Of a stretch of DNA of 64,000 bases, positions 1-8,599 are shown piece by piece (position 1 is the stretch's first letter; the number at the start of each line of letters is the position of its first letter). The notes under the pieces were generated by a model. The model was not told the DNA's origin and did no database searches. It was given only the letters and a program-made list of their open reading frames with translations. The stretch covers positions 3,722,501 to 3,786,500 of the forward strand of contig NZ_CP101731.1 in assembly GCF_031202305.1 (NCBI RefSeq), written 5' to 3'. Origin of the DNA: Pelagibacterium sp. 26DY04. GTDB lineage: Bacteria; Pseudomonadota; Alphaproteobacteria; Rhizobiales; Devosiaceae. The position numbers and the translations under genes are program-made.

Positions 1-128
1 TGGGGCGGCGTCGGGGTCGGGGTGCTCGGCGCGGAGCGGCCAAAATTGCTGGGAGAACATGCCGCAAGGGCAGCGAGCGACACCGCCGCGAGCACCAGGC
101 CCAATGGTCTTTGCAAGGTTCCGGTCAT
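1..128 (-). CDS. Lipoprotein of unknown function (5' part only, truncated by window edge)
   Basis: Reading leftward from an ATG at 128, the first 42 codons form a lipoprotein signal peptide: a short basic start (MTGTLQRP), a hydrophobic stretch LGLVLAAVSLAAL, and a lipobox ending in Cys (LAAC, Cys at residue 23). A Pro/Thr-rich linker follows and then runs off the window. GGAG lies 8 nt upstream of the ATG. An in-frame ATG at 149 would only add MKDGGAD and is less likely. The mature protein should be lipid-anchored in the cell envelope; its function cannot be judged from this fragment. It is divergent from the GntR gene at 492. Confidence 0.7.
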   Translation of the reverse strand, partial: MTGTLQRPLGLVLAAVSLAALAACSPSNFGRSAPSTPTPTPP

Positions 129-491
129 ATCGGCTCCACCATCTTTCATGCTGCGAAAACGCGCCCGGAGTTCACCCCGTTCCCCAAACGCGCCCGCCAC
201 GCCTTGGCTTTATGGCGGGATAGCTGTGACGAAACAAGTCCTGGAGGCGACCCTTCCTACCAAACGCCGCAATATGGCGGTAATGGGACACCCAGCCTCT
301 CATCCCGCATACGGTCGCGCCCAGCGTATTGGTGGCGGCGCCGATTGCCTTTTGTCCGAACAAAAGATGCTGGGTCCAGTGACTGACCCAGCGGCTTGCC
401 TTCGGGTTGCTGGCTTTTTGGATAAATAGGTGCAATTCTTGCATTCCGATGCCGGGAAAATCCGGCATCGCATTGGGGAGGTCCAATATCG
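129..491. other. Intergenic region between lipoprotein and GntR genes
   Basis: This 363-base stretch separates two divergent genes and should hold both promoters. Open frames are present on both strands but none has a ribosome binding site or a recognisable protein. The only structured parts are the inverted repeats at 431-443 and 447-470, described separately. Confidence 0.6.
431..470 (+). promoter_or_regulatory. Inverted repeats just upstream of the GntR gene
   Basis: Two inverted repeats precede the GntR start. The first is TGCAA-TTC-TTGCA (431-443). The second is a 9-bp stem CGATGCCGG / CCGGCATCG at 447-455 and 462-470 with a GAAAAT loop. GntR/FCD regulators usually bind short palindromes near their own promoter, so the first repeat is a candidate autoregulatory operator; the second could be an mRNA hairpin beside the Shine-Dalgarno (GGGGAGG). 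Both roles are inferred. Confidence 0.4.
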
Positions 492-1394
492 ATGGCGACA
501 GCGCTGGCACTGCAGATCGCGAAGGCCATTACAAATGCCATTGTTGCGGGAGACATCGCCGAAGGCGAACATATGAGCGCGCAAAAACTCGCCGACCGGT
601 TCAGCGTCTCGCGCTCGCCAGTCCGGGAAGCGCTGCAATTGCTGGCAGCGGAGGGTTACGCGGTCCAGGAGCCGCACAAGGGGTTTTTCGCGCGCCTCAG
701 GCCGGTGTCGGGTGCCGCCGCGAATGCCACGCGCGAATTGCCTTTCGAAGCGCCCAACACCTATCAGCGCATGGCCGATGACTGGCTGTCCGACCGCTTG
801 CCGGCCGAAGTCACCGAACAGATGCTCAAGGAGCGTTACGGGCTGACCAAGGCCCAGCTCAGCGATATCCTGATGCGGGCGGCCCGCGAAGGCTGGGCCG
901 AACCCAAACCCGGCTATGGCTGGAATCTCCTGCCGGTGGCCAAGACGCCCGAAGCGTTCGAACAGGCCTATCGCTTTCGCATGGTGATCGAGCCGGCGGC
1001 CCTGCTCGAACCCACGTTCCATCTCGACCGCAAGGTGCTCGACGAACTCAAGCGCCAGCAGTCGAAAATGCTCGAAACCGACATAGAAAAGCTGCCGGGC
1101 GAACGCTTGATGGAACGCGGGGCGACGTTTCACGAGGAACTGATCAAGCTCTCGGGCAATCCGTTTTTCCACCAGTCCCTGGTGCGGGTCAATCGCATGC
1201 GGCGGCTCATGGAATACCGCTCCCGCGTCGACCGGCGCCGGCTCTACGGCCAATGCAGCCAGCACCTTGAGATTATCGAATTGCTCGCGAAAGGCGATAT
1301 CGTGGCCGCCTCCTACGCCATGCGCAAGCACCTGATCGGGGCTCTCAAGGCCAAATCCCCCCTGGCCCTGCCGGACATCGTCTCAGTCGACTGA
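492..1394 (+). CDS. GntR/FadR-family regulator with FCD domain and an extra winged-helix segment
   Basis: This 300-residue transcription factor probably controls the adjacent aconitase and tricarboxylate-transporter genes. Residues about 8-68 form the usual GntR winged helix (SAQKLADRFSVSRSPVREAL, then the wing around HKGFFARL). Residues about 160-290 look like an all-helical FCD effector domain (FHEELIKLSGNP; HLEIIELL near the end). Between them, residues about 92-150 resemble a second winged helix (LTKAQLSDILMRAAREGW, then PGYGWNLLP). Many FCD regulators of this class have only one DNA-binding domain and about 230 residues, so the extra segment explains the length. GGGGAGG lies 9 nt before the ATG. 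The ligand is unknown; a di- or tricarboxylate is suggested by context. Confidence 0.85.
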   Translation: MATALALQIAKAITNAIVAGDIAEGEHMSAQKLADRFSVSRSPVREALQLLAAEGYAVQEPHKGFFARLRPVSGAAANATRELPFEAPNTYQRMADDWLSDRLPAEVTEQMLKERYGLTKAQLSDILMRAAREGWAEPKPGYGWNLLPVAKTPEAFEQAYRFRMVIEPAALLEPTFHLDRKVLDELKRQQSKMLETDIEKLPGERLMERGATFHEELIKLSGNPFFHQSLVRVNRMRRLMEYRSRVDRRRLYGQCSQHLEIIELLAKGDIVAASYAMRKHLIGALKAKSPLALPDIVSVD

Positions 1395-1482
1395 CAGTTG
1401 GCCTTCTGCGCAAATTTGAGCAATCGTCGGCTGTCACTCGTCACTAAGGCTGCCCCAATACCCCTTGGCGCAAATTGGATAC

Positions 1483-1508
1483 TTGCATTTTATTTTCGAA
1501 TTATGCAA
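1483..1508 (+). promoter_or_regulatory. Candidate operator/promoter region upstream of the aconitase gene
   Basis: An AT-rich stretch before the hydratase gene carries TTGCAT (1483-1488) and its inverse ATGCAA (1503-1508), separated by 14 nt. The TTGCA core also occurs in the palindrome upstream of the GntR gene (431-443). A shared half-site fits control of both promoters by that regulator. This is inference from sequence similarity only. Confidence 0.35.
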
Positions 1509-1536
1509 TCCTTCGCCAAGGAGGACACCACGGATC

Positions 1537-4134
1537 ATGGCGGCTCAACGCACGATATCGCTGCGCTCGTTGGCGGGAGAAAAACTCCCGCAACTGCCCT
1601 ATGTCCTGCGCATCCTTTTGGAGAACGTCGCCCGCCATCTGGGGGAAGGCGAGCAGACTTCGGCCATTCTGGCTTGGCTGGACAGGCGCTCCAGCGCTCA
1701 GGAGATCCCTTTCCAGCCGGCGCGCCTGCTCATGCACGACACCACCTGCGGCCCGGCGCTCGCCGACATTGCGGGCATGCGTCATAGCCTTGCCGAAGCC
1801 GGCGGTACCCCTTGGGCGCTCAACCCGCAAATTCCGATCGACGTCTCGGTGGACCATTCCATCGCCGTCGACCATTTCGGCAGCAGCGCGGCCATCAAGG
1901 CCAACATGAAGCGTGAGCAGGAGCGCAACGAAGAGCGCTTCCGGTTCATGAAATGGGCCCAGGCCAATTTGACCAACCTGCGCATCCACCCGCCGGGCAC
2001 CGGCATCATGCACACCATCAATCTCGAACAATTGGCAAGCGTGGTGACGACGCGGGATGGCTGGACCTTCCCCGATACCCTGATCGGCACCGACAGCCAC
2101 ACGCCCATGATCAACGGATTGGGCGTCCTGGCCTGGGGCGTAGGCGGGCTGGAGGCGGAGGGCGTCATGTTCGGCCTGCCGGTCATGATGCGCATTCCCG
2201 ATGTCATCGGCGTAAGGCTCGAGGGCGCGCTGCCCGAAGGCACTTTCGCGACCGATCTTGCCCTGCACGTCACCCACCAGTTTCGCGCCCGCGGGATCGA
2301 CAATCCCTTCGTGGAGTTCCACGGTCCCGGCGTTTCCGGCCTCACCGTCGGGCAACGCGCCGTGGTCGCCAACATGGCCCCCGAAATGGGCGCTCAGACG
2401 GCCTATTTTCCCATCGACGATCAAACGCTTGCTTATCTCAAAGCAACAGGGAGAAGCGCCGATCAAGTGGCGCTGGTGCGCGATTACGCCCAAGCGAGCG
2501 GCCTCTGGTTCGATCCCCTGTCCAGTCCCAGCTACACCGACACGTTTACCATCGACCTTTCCACCGTCGCCACATCGCTGGCCGGCCCGCAACGGCCGCA
2601 GGATCTGATCGCGCCGGCCGAGGCGCGCCAGAGCATCGAGCCGCTCGTGGCCAAGGCCCGCCATAGTGGACGGAAAAGCCAACCCGGACGCATCGAAGAC
2701 GGCGCCGTCGCCATCGCGGCGATCACCAGTTGCACCAACACCTCCGATGCCCGCCTCAACATCGCGGCGGGCCTCCTGGCGCGCCGGGCGAGAGCCTTCG
2801 GGCTTGCGCCCAAGCCGTGGGTCAAAACCTCCTTCTCGCCCGGATCGCCGGCCGCGGCACGCTATCTTGAGCGCGCCGGCCTGATCGAGGATCTCGATGC
2901 GGTTGGTTTCGGCATTGTCGGCTTTGGCTGCATGACATGCATCGGCAATTCCGGGCCGCTTCTCGACACCGTTGAAACCGCCATCCGTGAAGAGGGCATC
3001 GTGCCGGTCGCGGTGCTTTCGGGCAATCGTAATTTCCCCGGCCGCGTGCATCCTCTCCTTTCGGCCGGTTTCCTCGCCTCACCGCCGCTGGTCATCGCCT
3101 ATTCCCTGGCGGGCACCATCGACATCGACATCCAGAACGATCCCCTCGGGCAGACGCCCGACGGCAAGAACGTCTATCTGCGCGATCTCTGGCCCTCCGC
3201 CGCCGAGATCGAAGCGATCTATCATGCCGCCTCGAGCATCGCCGATTTCCCGCAAGCCTTCGCCGTAGCGACCCAGAGCCGGCTTTGGCGGGAGGTGGAG
3301 ACGGTAAAGGGAGAGCTGTGGCCGTTCGATCCGGCCTCGACCTATCTGCGCCGCCCGCCCTTCGCAAATTTCGCCGAACCGCAATTCCTCGACCGACTGA
3401 TCACACGTCCGCTCCTGGTCCTGGGTGACGATATCACCACCGACCAGATCTCCCCGGCCGGCGCCGTGCCGGCTGACAGCGAGGTGGGGCGCTATCTCGT
3501 CGAGCGCGGCGAAAATCCCAAGGATCTGAACGTCTTTTCGTCCCGGCGCGGCAATTTCGAGGTGATGGTGCGCGGGCTGTTCACCAACCGCACCGTTGAA
3601 AACCACCTTGCCCCGGGCATCGCCCCGGGCTTCGGGGTTGATTTCGAAACCGGCGAGCACCTGCCCCTCCATATCCTCGCCCGGCGCAACCGCGAACGCG
3701 GCGTGGCCGGCGTCATCCTGGCGGGAGAGCGCTATGGCGCGGGGTCTTCGCGCGATTGGGCCGCAAAGGGCACCGCGCTGATCGGCGCGCGCGCCGTCAT
3801 CGCATCGAGCTTCGAGCGCATCCATCGCACCAACCTGATCGGCATGGGCGTCCTGCCGCTCAAGGCGCCTCAGGGACTGGTGCCGAGCAAACTCGGTATC
3901 GGCCCCACCGACACCATCGAGATCGCCTTGCTCGATCCCACGCTCGCCAAACGCAGCCGCTTTGCGGTCACCATCCACTATGCCGGCCGCGAGCCGGAAA
4001 CCTTCGCGGCCATCGCGCAAATCGAAACCGAGCTTGAAATCAGCCTCTTGCACAAAGGCGGCATTATTCCTTTCATCCTTTCCGGGGCCCTCGATCGGTC
4101 GGCATCGGGAGGGAAGAAAGTCGATCTGCATTAG
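1537..4134 (+). CDS. Aconitase-family (AcnA-type) hydratase, probably an accessory aconitase
   Basis: The product is an 865-residue cytosolic [4Fe-4S] hydro-lyase of the AcnA/IRP family, which isomerises citrate and isocitrate or a related tricarboxylate. The three cluster cysteines are visible: Cys399 in TSCTNTS and Cys465/Cys468 in GCMTCIGNSG, with the same spacing as in E. coli AcnA. The swivel domain with SSRDWAAKG follows near residues 735-745. The N-terminus is shorter than in E. coli AcnA and starts at MAAQRTISL; AAGGAGGAC about 10 nt upstream fixes this ATG rather than one 72 nt earlier. GCMTC instead of the usual GCTTC is a small deviation. Its position between a GntR regulator and a tricarboxylate transporter suggests a catabolic rather than housekeeping enzyme; 2-methylcitrate or another tricarboxylate is possible. 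Confidence 0.88.
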   Translation: MAAQRTISLRSLAGEKLPQLPYVLRILLENVARHLGEGEQTSAILAWLDRRSSAQEIPFQPARLLMHDTTCGPALADIAGMRHSLAEAGGTPWALNPQIPIDVSVDHSIAVDHFGSSAAIKANMKREQERNEERFRFMKWAQANLTNLRIHPPGTGIMHTINLEQLASVVTTRDGWTFPDTLIGTDSHTPMINGLGVLAWGVGGLEAEGVMFGLPVMMRIPDVIGVRLEGALPEGTFATDLALHVTHQFRARGIDNPFVEFHGPGVSGLTVGQRAVVANMAPEMGAQTAYFPIDDQTLAYLKATGRSADQVALVRDYAQASGLWFDPLSSPSYTDTFTIDLSTVATSLAGPQRPQDLIAPAEARQSIEPLVAKARHSGRKSQPGRIEDGAVAIAAITSCTNTSDARLNIAAGLLARRARAFGLAPKPWVKTSFSPGSPAAARYLERAGLIEDLDAVGFGIVGFGCMTCIGNSGPLLDTVETAIREEGIVPVAVLSGNRNFPGRVHPLLSAGFLASPPLVIAYSLAGTIDIDIQNDPLGQTPDGKNVYLRDLWPSAAEIEAIYHAASSIADFPQAFAVATQSRLWREVETVKGELWPFDPASTYLRRPPFANFAEPQFLDRLITRPLLVLGDDITTDQISPAGAVPADSEVGRYLVERGENPKDLNVFSSRRGNFEVMVRGLFTNRTVENHLAPGIAPGFGVDFETGEHLPLHILARRNRERGVAGVILAGERYGAGSSRDWAAKGTALIGARAVIASSFERIHRTNLIGMGVLPLKAPQGLVPSKLGIGPTDTIEIALLDPTLAKRSRFAVTIHYAGREPETFAAIAQIETELEISLLHKGGIIPFILSGALDRSASGGKKVDLH

Positions 4135-4193
4135 CGGTCGACATCACCCGCCCACTGGGTATTCACTTGATGTGTTCTTTAAGGGAGGAACCA

Positions 4194-5171
4194 ATGAATA
4201 AATTCGGAGCCATCATCTCCACCGGCCTGCTCGCCGTCGCGGCGCTGACCGGACCTGGCTTTACCCAGGACGCCGAAAGCGTCGGCGAACTCTCCATCAT
4301 CGCCCCCGCTGGCGCCGGCGGCGGCTGGGACGGTGCGGCCCGCGCCATCCAGGAAGTGATGACCGCGACCGGGCTTGCGAACTCGGTCCAGGTCATCAAC
4401 GTGCCCGGCGCTGGCGGCACGGTCGGTCTGGCTCAATTTGCCAACGGGGCGGGGTCCGATCCCAGCCAGCTGCTCGTGGGCGGCATCACCATGGTGGGCG
4501 CCATCATTTCCAACAACGCCCCCGTGGACCTGGGTTCGGTGACCCCGCTGGCCCGCCTCACCGGCGATCCGCTCGCCGTTGTGGTCCCCGCCGATTCACC
4601 CATCCAGACCATCGATGACCTTTTGGCCCAGATCCAGTCCGACGTGGCCGGCACCATCTGGGCGGGCGGTTCGGCCGGCGGCGCCGATCACATGCTTGCC
4701 GCTCTTTTGACCGAGGCCGCAGGCGAAGACCCCAGCGCCGTCAACTATGTCGCCTTCTCGGGCGGCGGCGAGGCCCTGGCGGCGATGCTCGGCGGACAGG
4801 TCACCGCCGGCATCTCGGGCTATGGCGAATGGCAGGGCCAGATCGAATCGGGCGACCTGCGCGCGCTCGCCATCTCCTATCCCGAGCCCATCGAAGGGAT
4901 CGACGCCCAGCCGCTCAAGGCCCAGGGCGTGGATGTCGAACTGGTCAACTGGCGCGCCATCTTTGCCGGCCCCGACGTCTCCGACGAGGATATGGCCAGG
5001 CTCACCGCCGCCTTCGAAGCGATGGTGAATTCCGCCGAATGGCAGGAAGTGCTCGAGGCTCGCGGCTGGACCGACTACTACATGCCCGCCGCCGAATTCT
5101 CCACTTTCCTTGACGCTGAAATCGAGCGTGTCGGCACCATCCTGACCAATCTGGGTCTGGCCCAGCAGTAA
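4194..5171 (+). CDS. tctC: TctC-family periplasmic tricarboxylate-binding protein
   Basis: This 325-residue protein is the extracytoplasmic solute receptor of a tripartite tricarboxylate transporter (Bug/TctC family). It begins with a signal peptide (MNKFGAIISTGLLAVAALTG) followed by the family-type N-terminal strand and glycine-rich loop (LSIIAPAGAGGGWD). The ATG at 4194 has AGGGAGGA 6 nt upstream; an ATG 27 nt earlier would spoil the signal peptide. It is followed by tctB and tctA, the standard order. The ligand is unknown; in this family it may be citrate, tricarballylate, another carboxylate or an aromatic acid. The aconitase next door favours a tricarboxylate. Confidence 0.92.
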   Translation: MNKFGAIISTGLLAVAALTGPGFTQDAESVGELSIIAPAGAGGGWDGAARAIQEVMTATGLANSVQVINVPGAGGTVGLAQFANGAGSDPSQLLVGGITMVGAIISNNAPVDLGSVTPLARLTGDPLAVVVPADSPIQTIDDLLAQIQSDVAGTIWAGGSAGGADHMLAALLTEAAGEDPSAVNYVAFSGGGEALAAMLGGQVTAGISGYGEWQGQIESGDLRALAISYPEPIEGIDAQPLKAQGVDVELVNWRAIFAGPDVSDEDMARLTAAFEAMVNSAEWQEVLEARGWTDYYMPAAEFSTFLDAEIERVGTILTNLGLAQQ

Positions 5172-5229
5172 GGCACCAGTCCGGCGGGGCCCCAAAGCCC
5201 CGCCGGCCACCATCAAGGGGAGGAACGGC

Positions 5230-5718
5230 ATGCAACAAGCCGCACAAACGCGCAAAGGCTTAGCGCTCGATCGGTCCAAGCTCATGGTCGGGATCATCCT
5301 GCTCGGCTTTGCCGCCGTCACGGGCTATGACGCCTATTCGATGAGCTTTCGCGCCGCCTATGGCCTCAATCCCAATACCGCGTCCTATCTCGTGGCCATC
5401 CTTCTTGCCGTCCTCGGGATCGCCCATTTCTGGAGCGCCACGCGTCCCACCGATGAGGGCGACGCGCTCGACGCCGATTGGCGGGCTATCGGGTTGATCG
5501 CGGCCGCTCTGGGCGCGCTGGTTGCCTGTATTTTCCTGGGCGCCGGTTTCATTTTGGGCTCCACCCTGCTTTTCGCCCTCACCGCCCGCGCCTTCGACCG
5601 CAAGGCGATCCTTGTCGACCTGATCATCGGGTTCGTGATCTCGCTGGCGATCTTCTTTCTCTTCAACAACCTGCTGTCGCTGACCCTGCCCCACGGTCCG
5701 CTCGAACGCCTGCTTTAG
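5230..5718 (+). CDS. tctB: TctB-family small membrane subunit of tripartite tricarboxylate transporter
   Basis: A 162-residue inner-membrane protein with four hydrophobic segments (about residues 17-35, 50-65, 85-112 and 125-150), the size and topology of the poorly conserved TctB subunit. It partners TctA in Na+- or H+-coupled solute uptake. GAGGAA lies 6 nt upstream of the ATG. It sits between tctC (58 nt upstream) and tctA (11 nt downstream), which supports the assignment as much as the sequence does. Confidence 0.88.
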   Translation: MQQAAQTRKGLALDRSKLMVGIILLGFAAVTGYDAYSMSFRAAYGLNPNTASYLVAILLAVLGIAHFWSATRPTDEGDALDADWRAIGLIAAALGALVACIFLGAGFILGSTLLFALTARAFDRKAILVDLIIGFVISLAIFFLFNNLLSLTLPHGPLERLL

Positions 5719-5729
5719 GAGCGCTGCCA

Positions 5730-7229
5730 GTGGAAACCCTCATGTTCCTGGCCGAAGGCTTTACCCAAGCCCTGACGCCGATGAATCTCGTCTTTGCCCT
5801 GGTCGGCGTCTTTTTGGGCACCGCTGTCGGCGTGCTGCCGGGCATCGGCCCGGCCCTGACCGTGGCGCTGTTGCTGCCGGTGACGTTCAAGCTCGATCCG
5901 GGCGGCTCGCTCATCATGTTCGCCGGCATCTATTATGGCGGCATGTATGGGGGCTCGACCACGGCCATCCTGCTCAATACGCCCGGCGAGGCCGCCTCGG
6001 TCGTCACCGCGCTCGAGGGCAACAAGATGGCGCGGCAGGGACGCGGCGGACCGGCCCTGGCCACCGCCGCCATCGGCTCGTTCGTTGCCGCGCTGGTTGC
6101 AACCATAGGCATCGCGTTCCTGGCTCCCGTCATCGTCGAGATCGCCGTCCGCTTCGGGCCGTGGGATTATTTCGCGCTGATGATGATCGCTTTCGTCACC
6201 GTTTCGGCGACATTCGGATCCTCCCCGCTCAAGGGCTTGACCAGCCTTGCGCTGGGTCTTTGGCTCGGGCTCATCGGCATCGATCAATTGACCGGCCAGG
6301 CGCGGCTGACCTTCGGCGTGCCGCAACTGCTCGACGGCATCGAGGTGACGACCCTCGCCGTCGGCCTGTTCGCCATCGGGGAAGCCCTTCTGATCGCCTC
6401 GCAGCATCGCACCTCCCCCGCCCAGCCCATCCCCGTCAAGGGCTCTGTCTGGATGAACCGGCAGGATTGGTCGCGCTCGTGGAAACCTTGGCTGCGCGGC
6501 GCAGCGATCGGCTTTCCCATCGGCGGATTGCCGGCCGGCGGCGCGGAAGTTCCGACCTTCCTCAGTTACAATCTGGAACGCAAGCTGTGCCGCGACCCCG
6601 AAGCCTTCGGCAATGGCGCCATCGAAGGCGTGGCCGGTCCCGAAGCGGCCAATAACGCTTCGGCGGCCGGCACCATGGTGCCGCTTCTGACCCTGGGGCT
6701 GCCGACATCGGCCACTGCGGCGGTCATGCTGGCCGGATTTCAGCAATACAACATCCAGCCCGGCCCGCTGCTCTTTGCCCAGCATGCCGATATCGTCTGG
6801 GCACTGATCGCCTCGCTGTTCATCGCCAATGTGATGCTGCTGTTCCTCAATCTCCCCCTTGTGGGTCTGTGGGTCCGGCTTTTGGCCATTCCAACGCCAT
6901 GGCTCTATGCAGGCATCATGGTCTTTGCCGCCATGGGGACCATCGCGGCCAACCCCTCCATCGTCGAGCTTTTGCTGCTCGTTGCCTTCGGCGCCGCCGG
7001 CTTTCTGATGCGACGATACAATTACCCCATCGCGCCGGCCGTTGTCGGCCTGATCCTGGGGCCAATGGCCGACCTGCAGATGCGCCGCGCGCTGCAGATC
7101 AGCCTGGGCGATCCCATGGTCTTCCTGGAGCACTGGAGTTCGGCACTCATGCTCGCCATCGCGGCGATCGCGCTCGTCGCCCCCTTCATCTTCCGTGGCC
7201 TGTCGCGCTTCCAGGCCGATGAAGATTAA
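5730..7229 (+). CDS. tctA: TctA-family large permease of tripartite tricarboxylate transporter
   Basis: The 499-residue product is the main channel subunit with about 11-12 membrane segments. Family hallmarks are present: [14 protein letters not shown] near residue 35, [18 protein letters not shown] near residue 73, and the second-half repeat around [11 protein letters not shown]. The start is a GTG at 5730, placed after TAGGAG and giving the typical METL.. beginning of the family; the open frame extends further upstream inside tctB, but that part is out-of-frame shadow. The unit ends in a two-hairpin repeat at 7236-7341. Confidence 0.93.
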   Translation: METLMFLAEGFTQALTPMNLVFALVGVFLGTAVGVLPGIGPALTVALLLPVTFKLDPGGSLIMFAGIYYGGMYGGSTTAILLNTPGEAASVVTALEGNKMARQGRGGPALATAAIGSFVAALVATIGIAFLAPVIVEIAVRFGPWDYFALMMIAFVTVSATFGSSPLKGLTSLALGLWLGLIGIDQLTGQARLTFGVPQLLDGIEVTTLAVGLFAIGEALLIASQHRTSPAQPIPVKGSVWMNRQDWSRSWKPWLRGAAIGFPIGGLPAGGAEVPTFLSYNLERKLCRDPEAFGNGAIEGVAGPEAANNASAAGTMVPLLTLGLPTSATAAVMLAGFQQYNIQPGPLLFAQHADIVWALIASLFIANVMLLFLNLPLVGLWVRLLAIPTPWLYAGIMVFAAMGTIAANPSIVELLLLVAFGAAGFLMRRYNYPIAPAVVGLILGPMADLQMRRALQISLGDPMVFLEHWSSALMLAIAAIALVAPFIFRGLSRFQADED

Positions 7230-7235
7230 GCGGGC

Positions 7236-7341
7236 TAGAGCGTGTCCAGCAAAAGTGGAAACGGTTTTGCGGTTCGGACACGCGACGAAACAAAGGGTTA
7301 GAGCCGAGGATTTGATACAATCAAATCCTGAACGGCTCTAG
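7236..7341. repeat. Two-hairpin intergenic repeat, copy 1
   Basis: A 106-bp element with two consecutive imperfect stem-loops. The first is bounded by CGTGTCC and GGACACG with inner arms CAAAA / TTTTG. The second is bounded by AGAGCC and GGCTCT with inner arms GGATTTGAT / ATCAAATCC. A second copy lies at 27678-27806. The right end overlaps the stop codon (7338-7340) of the GAF gene on the minus strand. It sits between the convergent tctA and GAF genes and may help end transcription from both sides. Similar elements are common between genes in Hyphomicrobiales, from memory. Confidence 0.85.
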
Positions 7342-7838
7342 GCTCGCGTCGCGACAGCGAGAGCGAGCTTGGCCGGGATCGAGACTTCCCGGACGATCAA
7401 CTCGACCCGCTCGGGCGTATAGTGATCGGCCACATCGAGCATGTTGATCGTGCCGATCAGCTCGCCCCCCAGAACCACCGGCAGGTTGACCACCGACTGG
7501 CAGCCCAGCGAGTCGATCAGCTCGTAATCGGCAAAGACCGTCGAGATATCGGCGATGGAATTGGCGACGAAGGGCTGACGCGCCTTGTGCACGATATCGA
7601 ACCAGCGGTCATAGCGGATCGGCTTGGTGCCCGAAGCGGGGTAGTTTTCGGGGTCGGAGGTATAGGCGCGCCGCGCCAGCTCGGCCTCCATGTCCACCAG
7701 CATGACGGTGAAGAGCTTGGCCCCCACGATCCGCCGTACGAAATCCTGCAGCGCGAGGAATGCGGCCTCCGCGCTGGTGGCTGCGGAAATCGCGGCGTCG
7801 AATTGCTGCCGCGCGGCGGAAATATCAGGTGTCGTCAC
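7338..7838 (-). CDS. GAF-domain protein
   Basis: This 166-residue soluble protein is essentially one GAF domain, a small-molecule or redox sensing fold. Visible features are the N-terminal helix, then LFTVMLVD, the YDRWFDIVHKARQPFVANS segment, VNLPVVLGGELIGTINMLD and a final helix; the last strands are typical of GAF proteins. No output domain is attached. A GTG start at 7838 has AAGGAC about 8 nt upstream. It is the last gene of the ABC transporter unit and lies 17 nt after the second ATPase gene, so it may sense the transported compound or modify transporter use; the function is otherwise unknown. The stop codon lies inside the two-hairpin repeat. Confidence 0.82.
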   Translation of the reverse strand: MTTPDISAARQQFDAAISAATSAEAAFLALQDFVRRIVGAKLFTVMLVDMEAELARRAYTSDPENYPASGTKPIRYDRWFDIVHKARQPFVANSIADISTVFADYELIDSLGCQSVVNLPVVLGGELIGTINMLDVADHYTPERVELIVREVSIPAKLALAVATRA

Positions 7839-7855
7839 TTTGCAATGTCCTTGGA

Positions 7856-8599
7856 CTAGGCAGGAGCACCGCCACTGGCGGCGTAGAGTTCGCGCGAATA
7901 GGCATCGGTGAAATTCCCTTCGCGCAATTGATCGGCGGTGGCGATCTCCACGATCCGGCCATGGCGCATCACGGCCAGCCGATCGCAGAGGAACGACACC
8001 ACCGGAAGATTGTGGGTCACCATCAGATAGGTGAGGTTCTGCTCGCGTTGCAGGCGCTTCAAAAGGTTGAGAATCTCGGCTTGCACCGAGACGTCCAGCG
8101 CCGAGGTGGGTTCGTCCAGCAGCAGGACCTTCGGTTCCAGCATCAGCGCGCGCGCAATGGCGACACGCTGGCGCTGCCCACCCGAAAGCTGGTGCGGATA
8201 GCGAAAGCGGAAGCGCTGATCGAGCCCGACCGCCCCGAGGGCCGCTTCGACCCGCTCGCCACGATTCGAAACGCCGTGGATGGCCAACGGTTCGGAAAGC
8301 ACCGCATCGATGGTCTTGCGCGGGTGGAGCGAACCATAGGGATCCTGGAACACCATCTGCGTCTCGCGCACCGAGCGCTTGTCGATGCCATGGGTGCGCG
8401 TTCCGCCAAGGAGCGAAATCTCCCCCGTCCATTGCGGCGCGAGCCCGGCGATGGCGCGCAGCACCGTCGTTTTGCCCGACCCCGATTCGCCCACAAGGGC
8501 AAAGCTCTCCCCTTGCGCGATATCGAGGGAGATATCGTGGGTGATGACGGTCTCGCCATAGGCGATCGAAAGATCCTTGAGGATGATGGCACTTGTCAT
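7856..8599 (-). CDS. Peptide-type ABC transporter ATPase (DppF/OppF-like)
   Basis: A 247-residue ATP-binding subunit for uptake of peptides, opines or nickel-like solutes. It shows Walker A (GESGSGKTT, about residue 39), the signature LSGGQRQR (about 153), Walker B (VLLLDEPTSALD) and the switch His (VTHN). The start ATG overlaps the stop of the upstream ATPase gene (ATGA), so translation is coupled. It lacks most of the C-terminal oligopeptide-transporter extension seen in longer OppF proteins. Confidence 0.92.
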   Translation of the reverse strand: MTSAIILKDLSIAYGETVITHDISLDIAQGESFALVGESGSGKTTVLRAIAGLAPQWTGEISLLGGTRTHGIDKRSVRETQMVFQDPYGSLHPRKTIDAVLSEPLAIHGVSNRGERVEAALGAVGLDQRFRFRYPHQLSGGQRQRVAIARALMLEPKVLLLDEPTSALDVSVQAEILNLLKRLQREQNLTYLMVTHNLPVVSFLCDRLAVMRHGRIVEIATADQLREGNFTDAYSRELYAASGGAPA

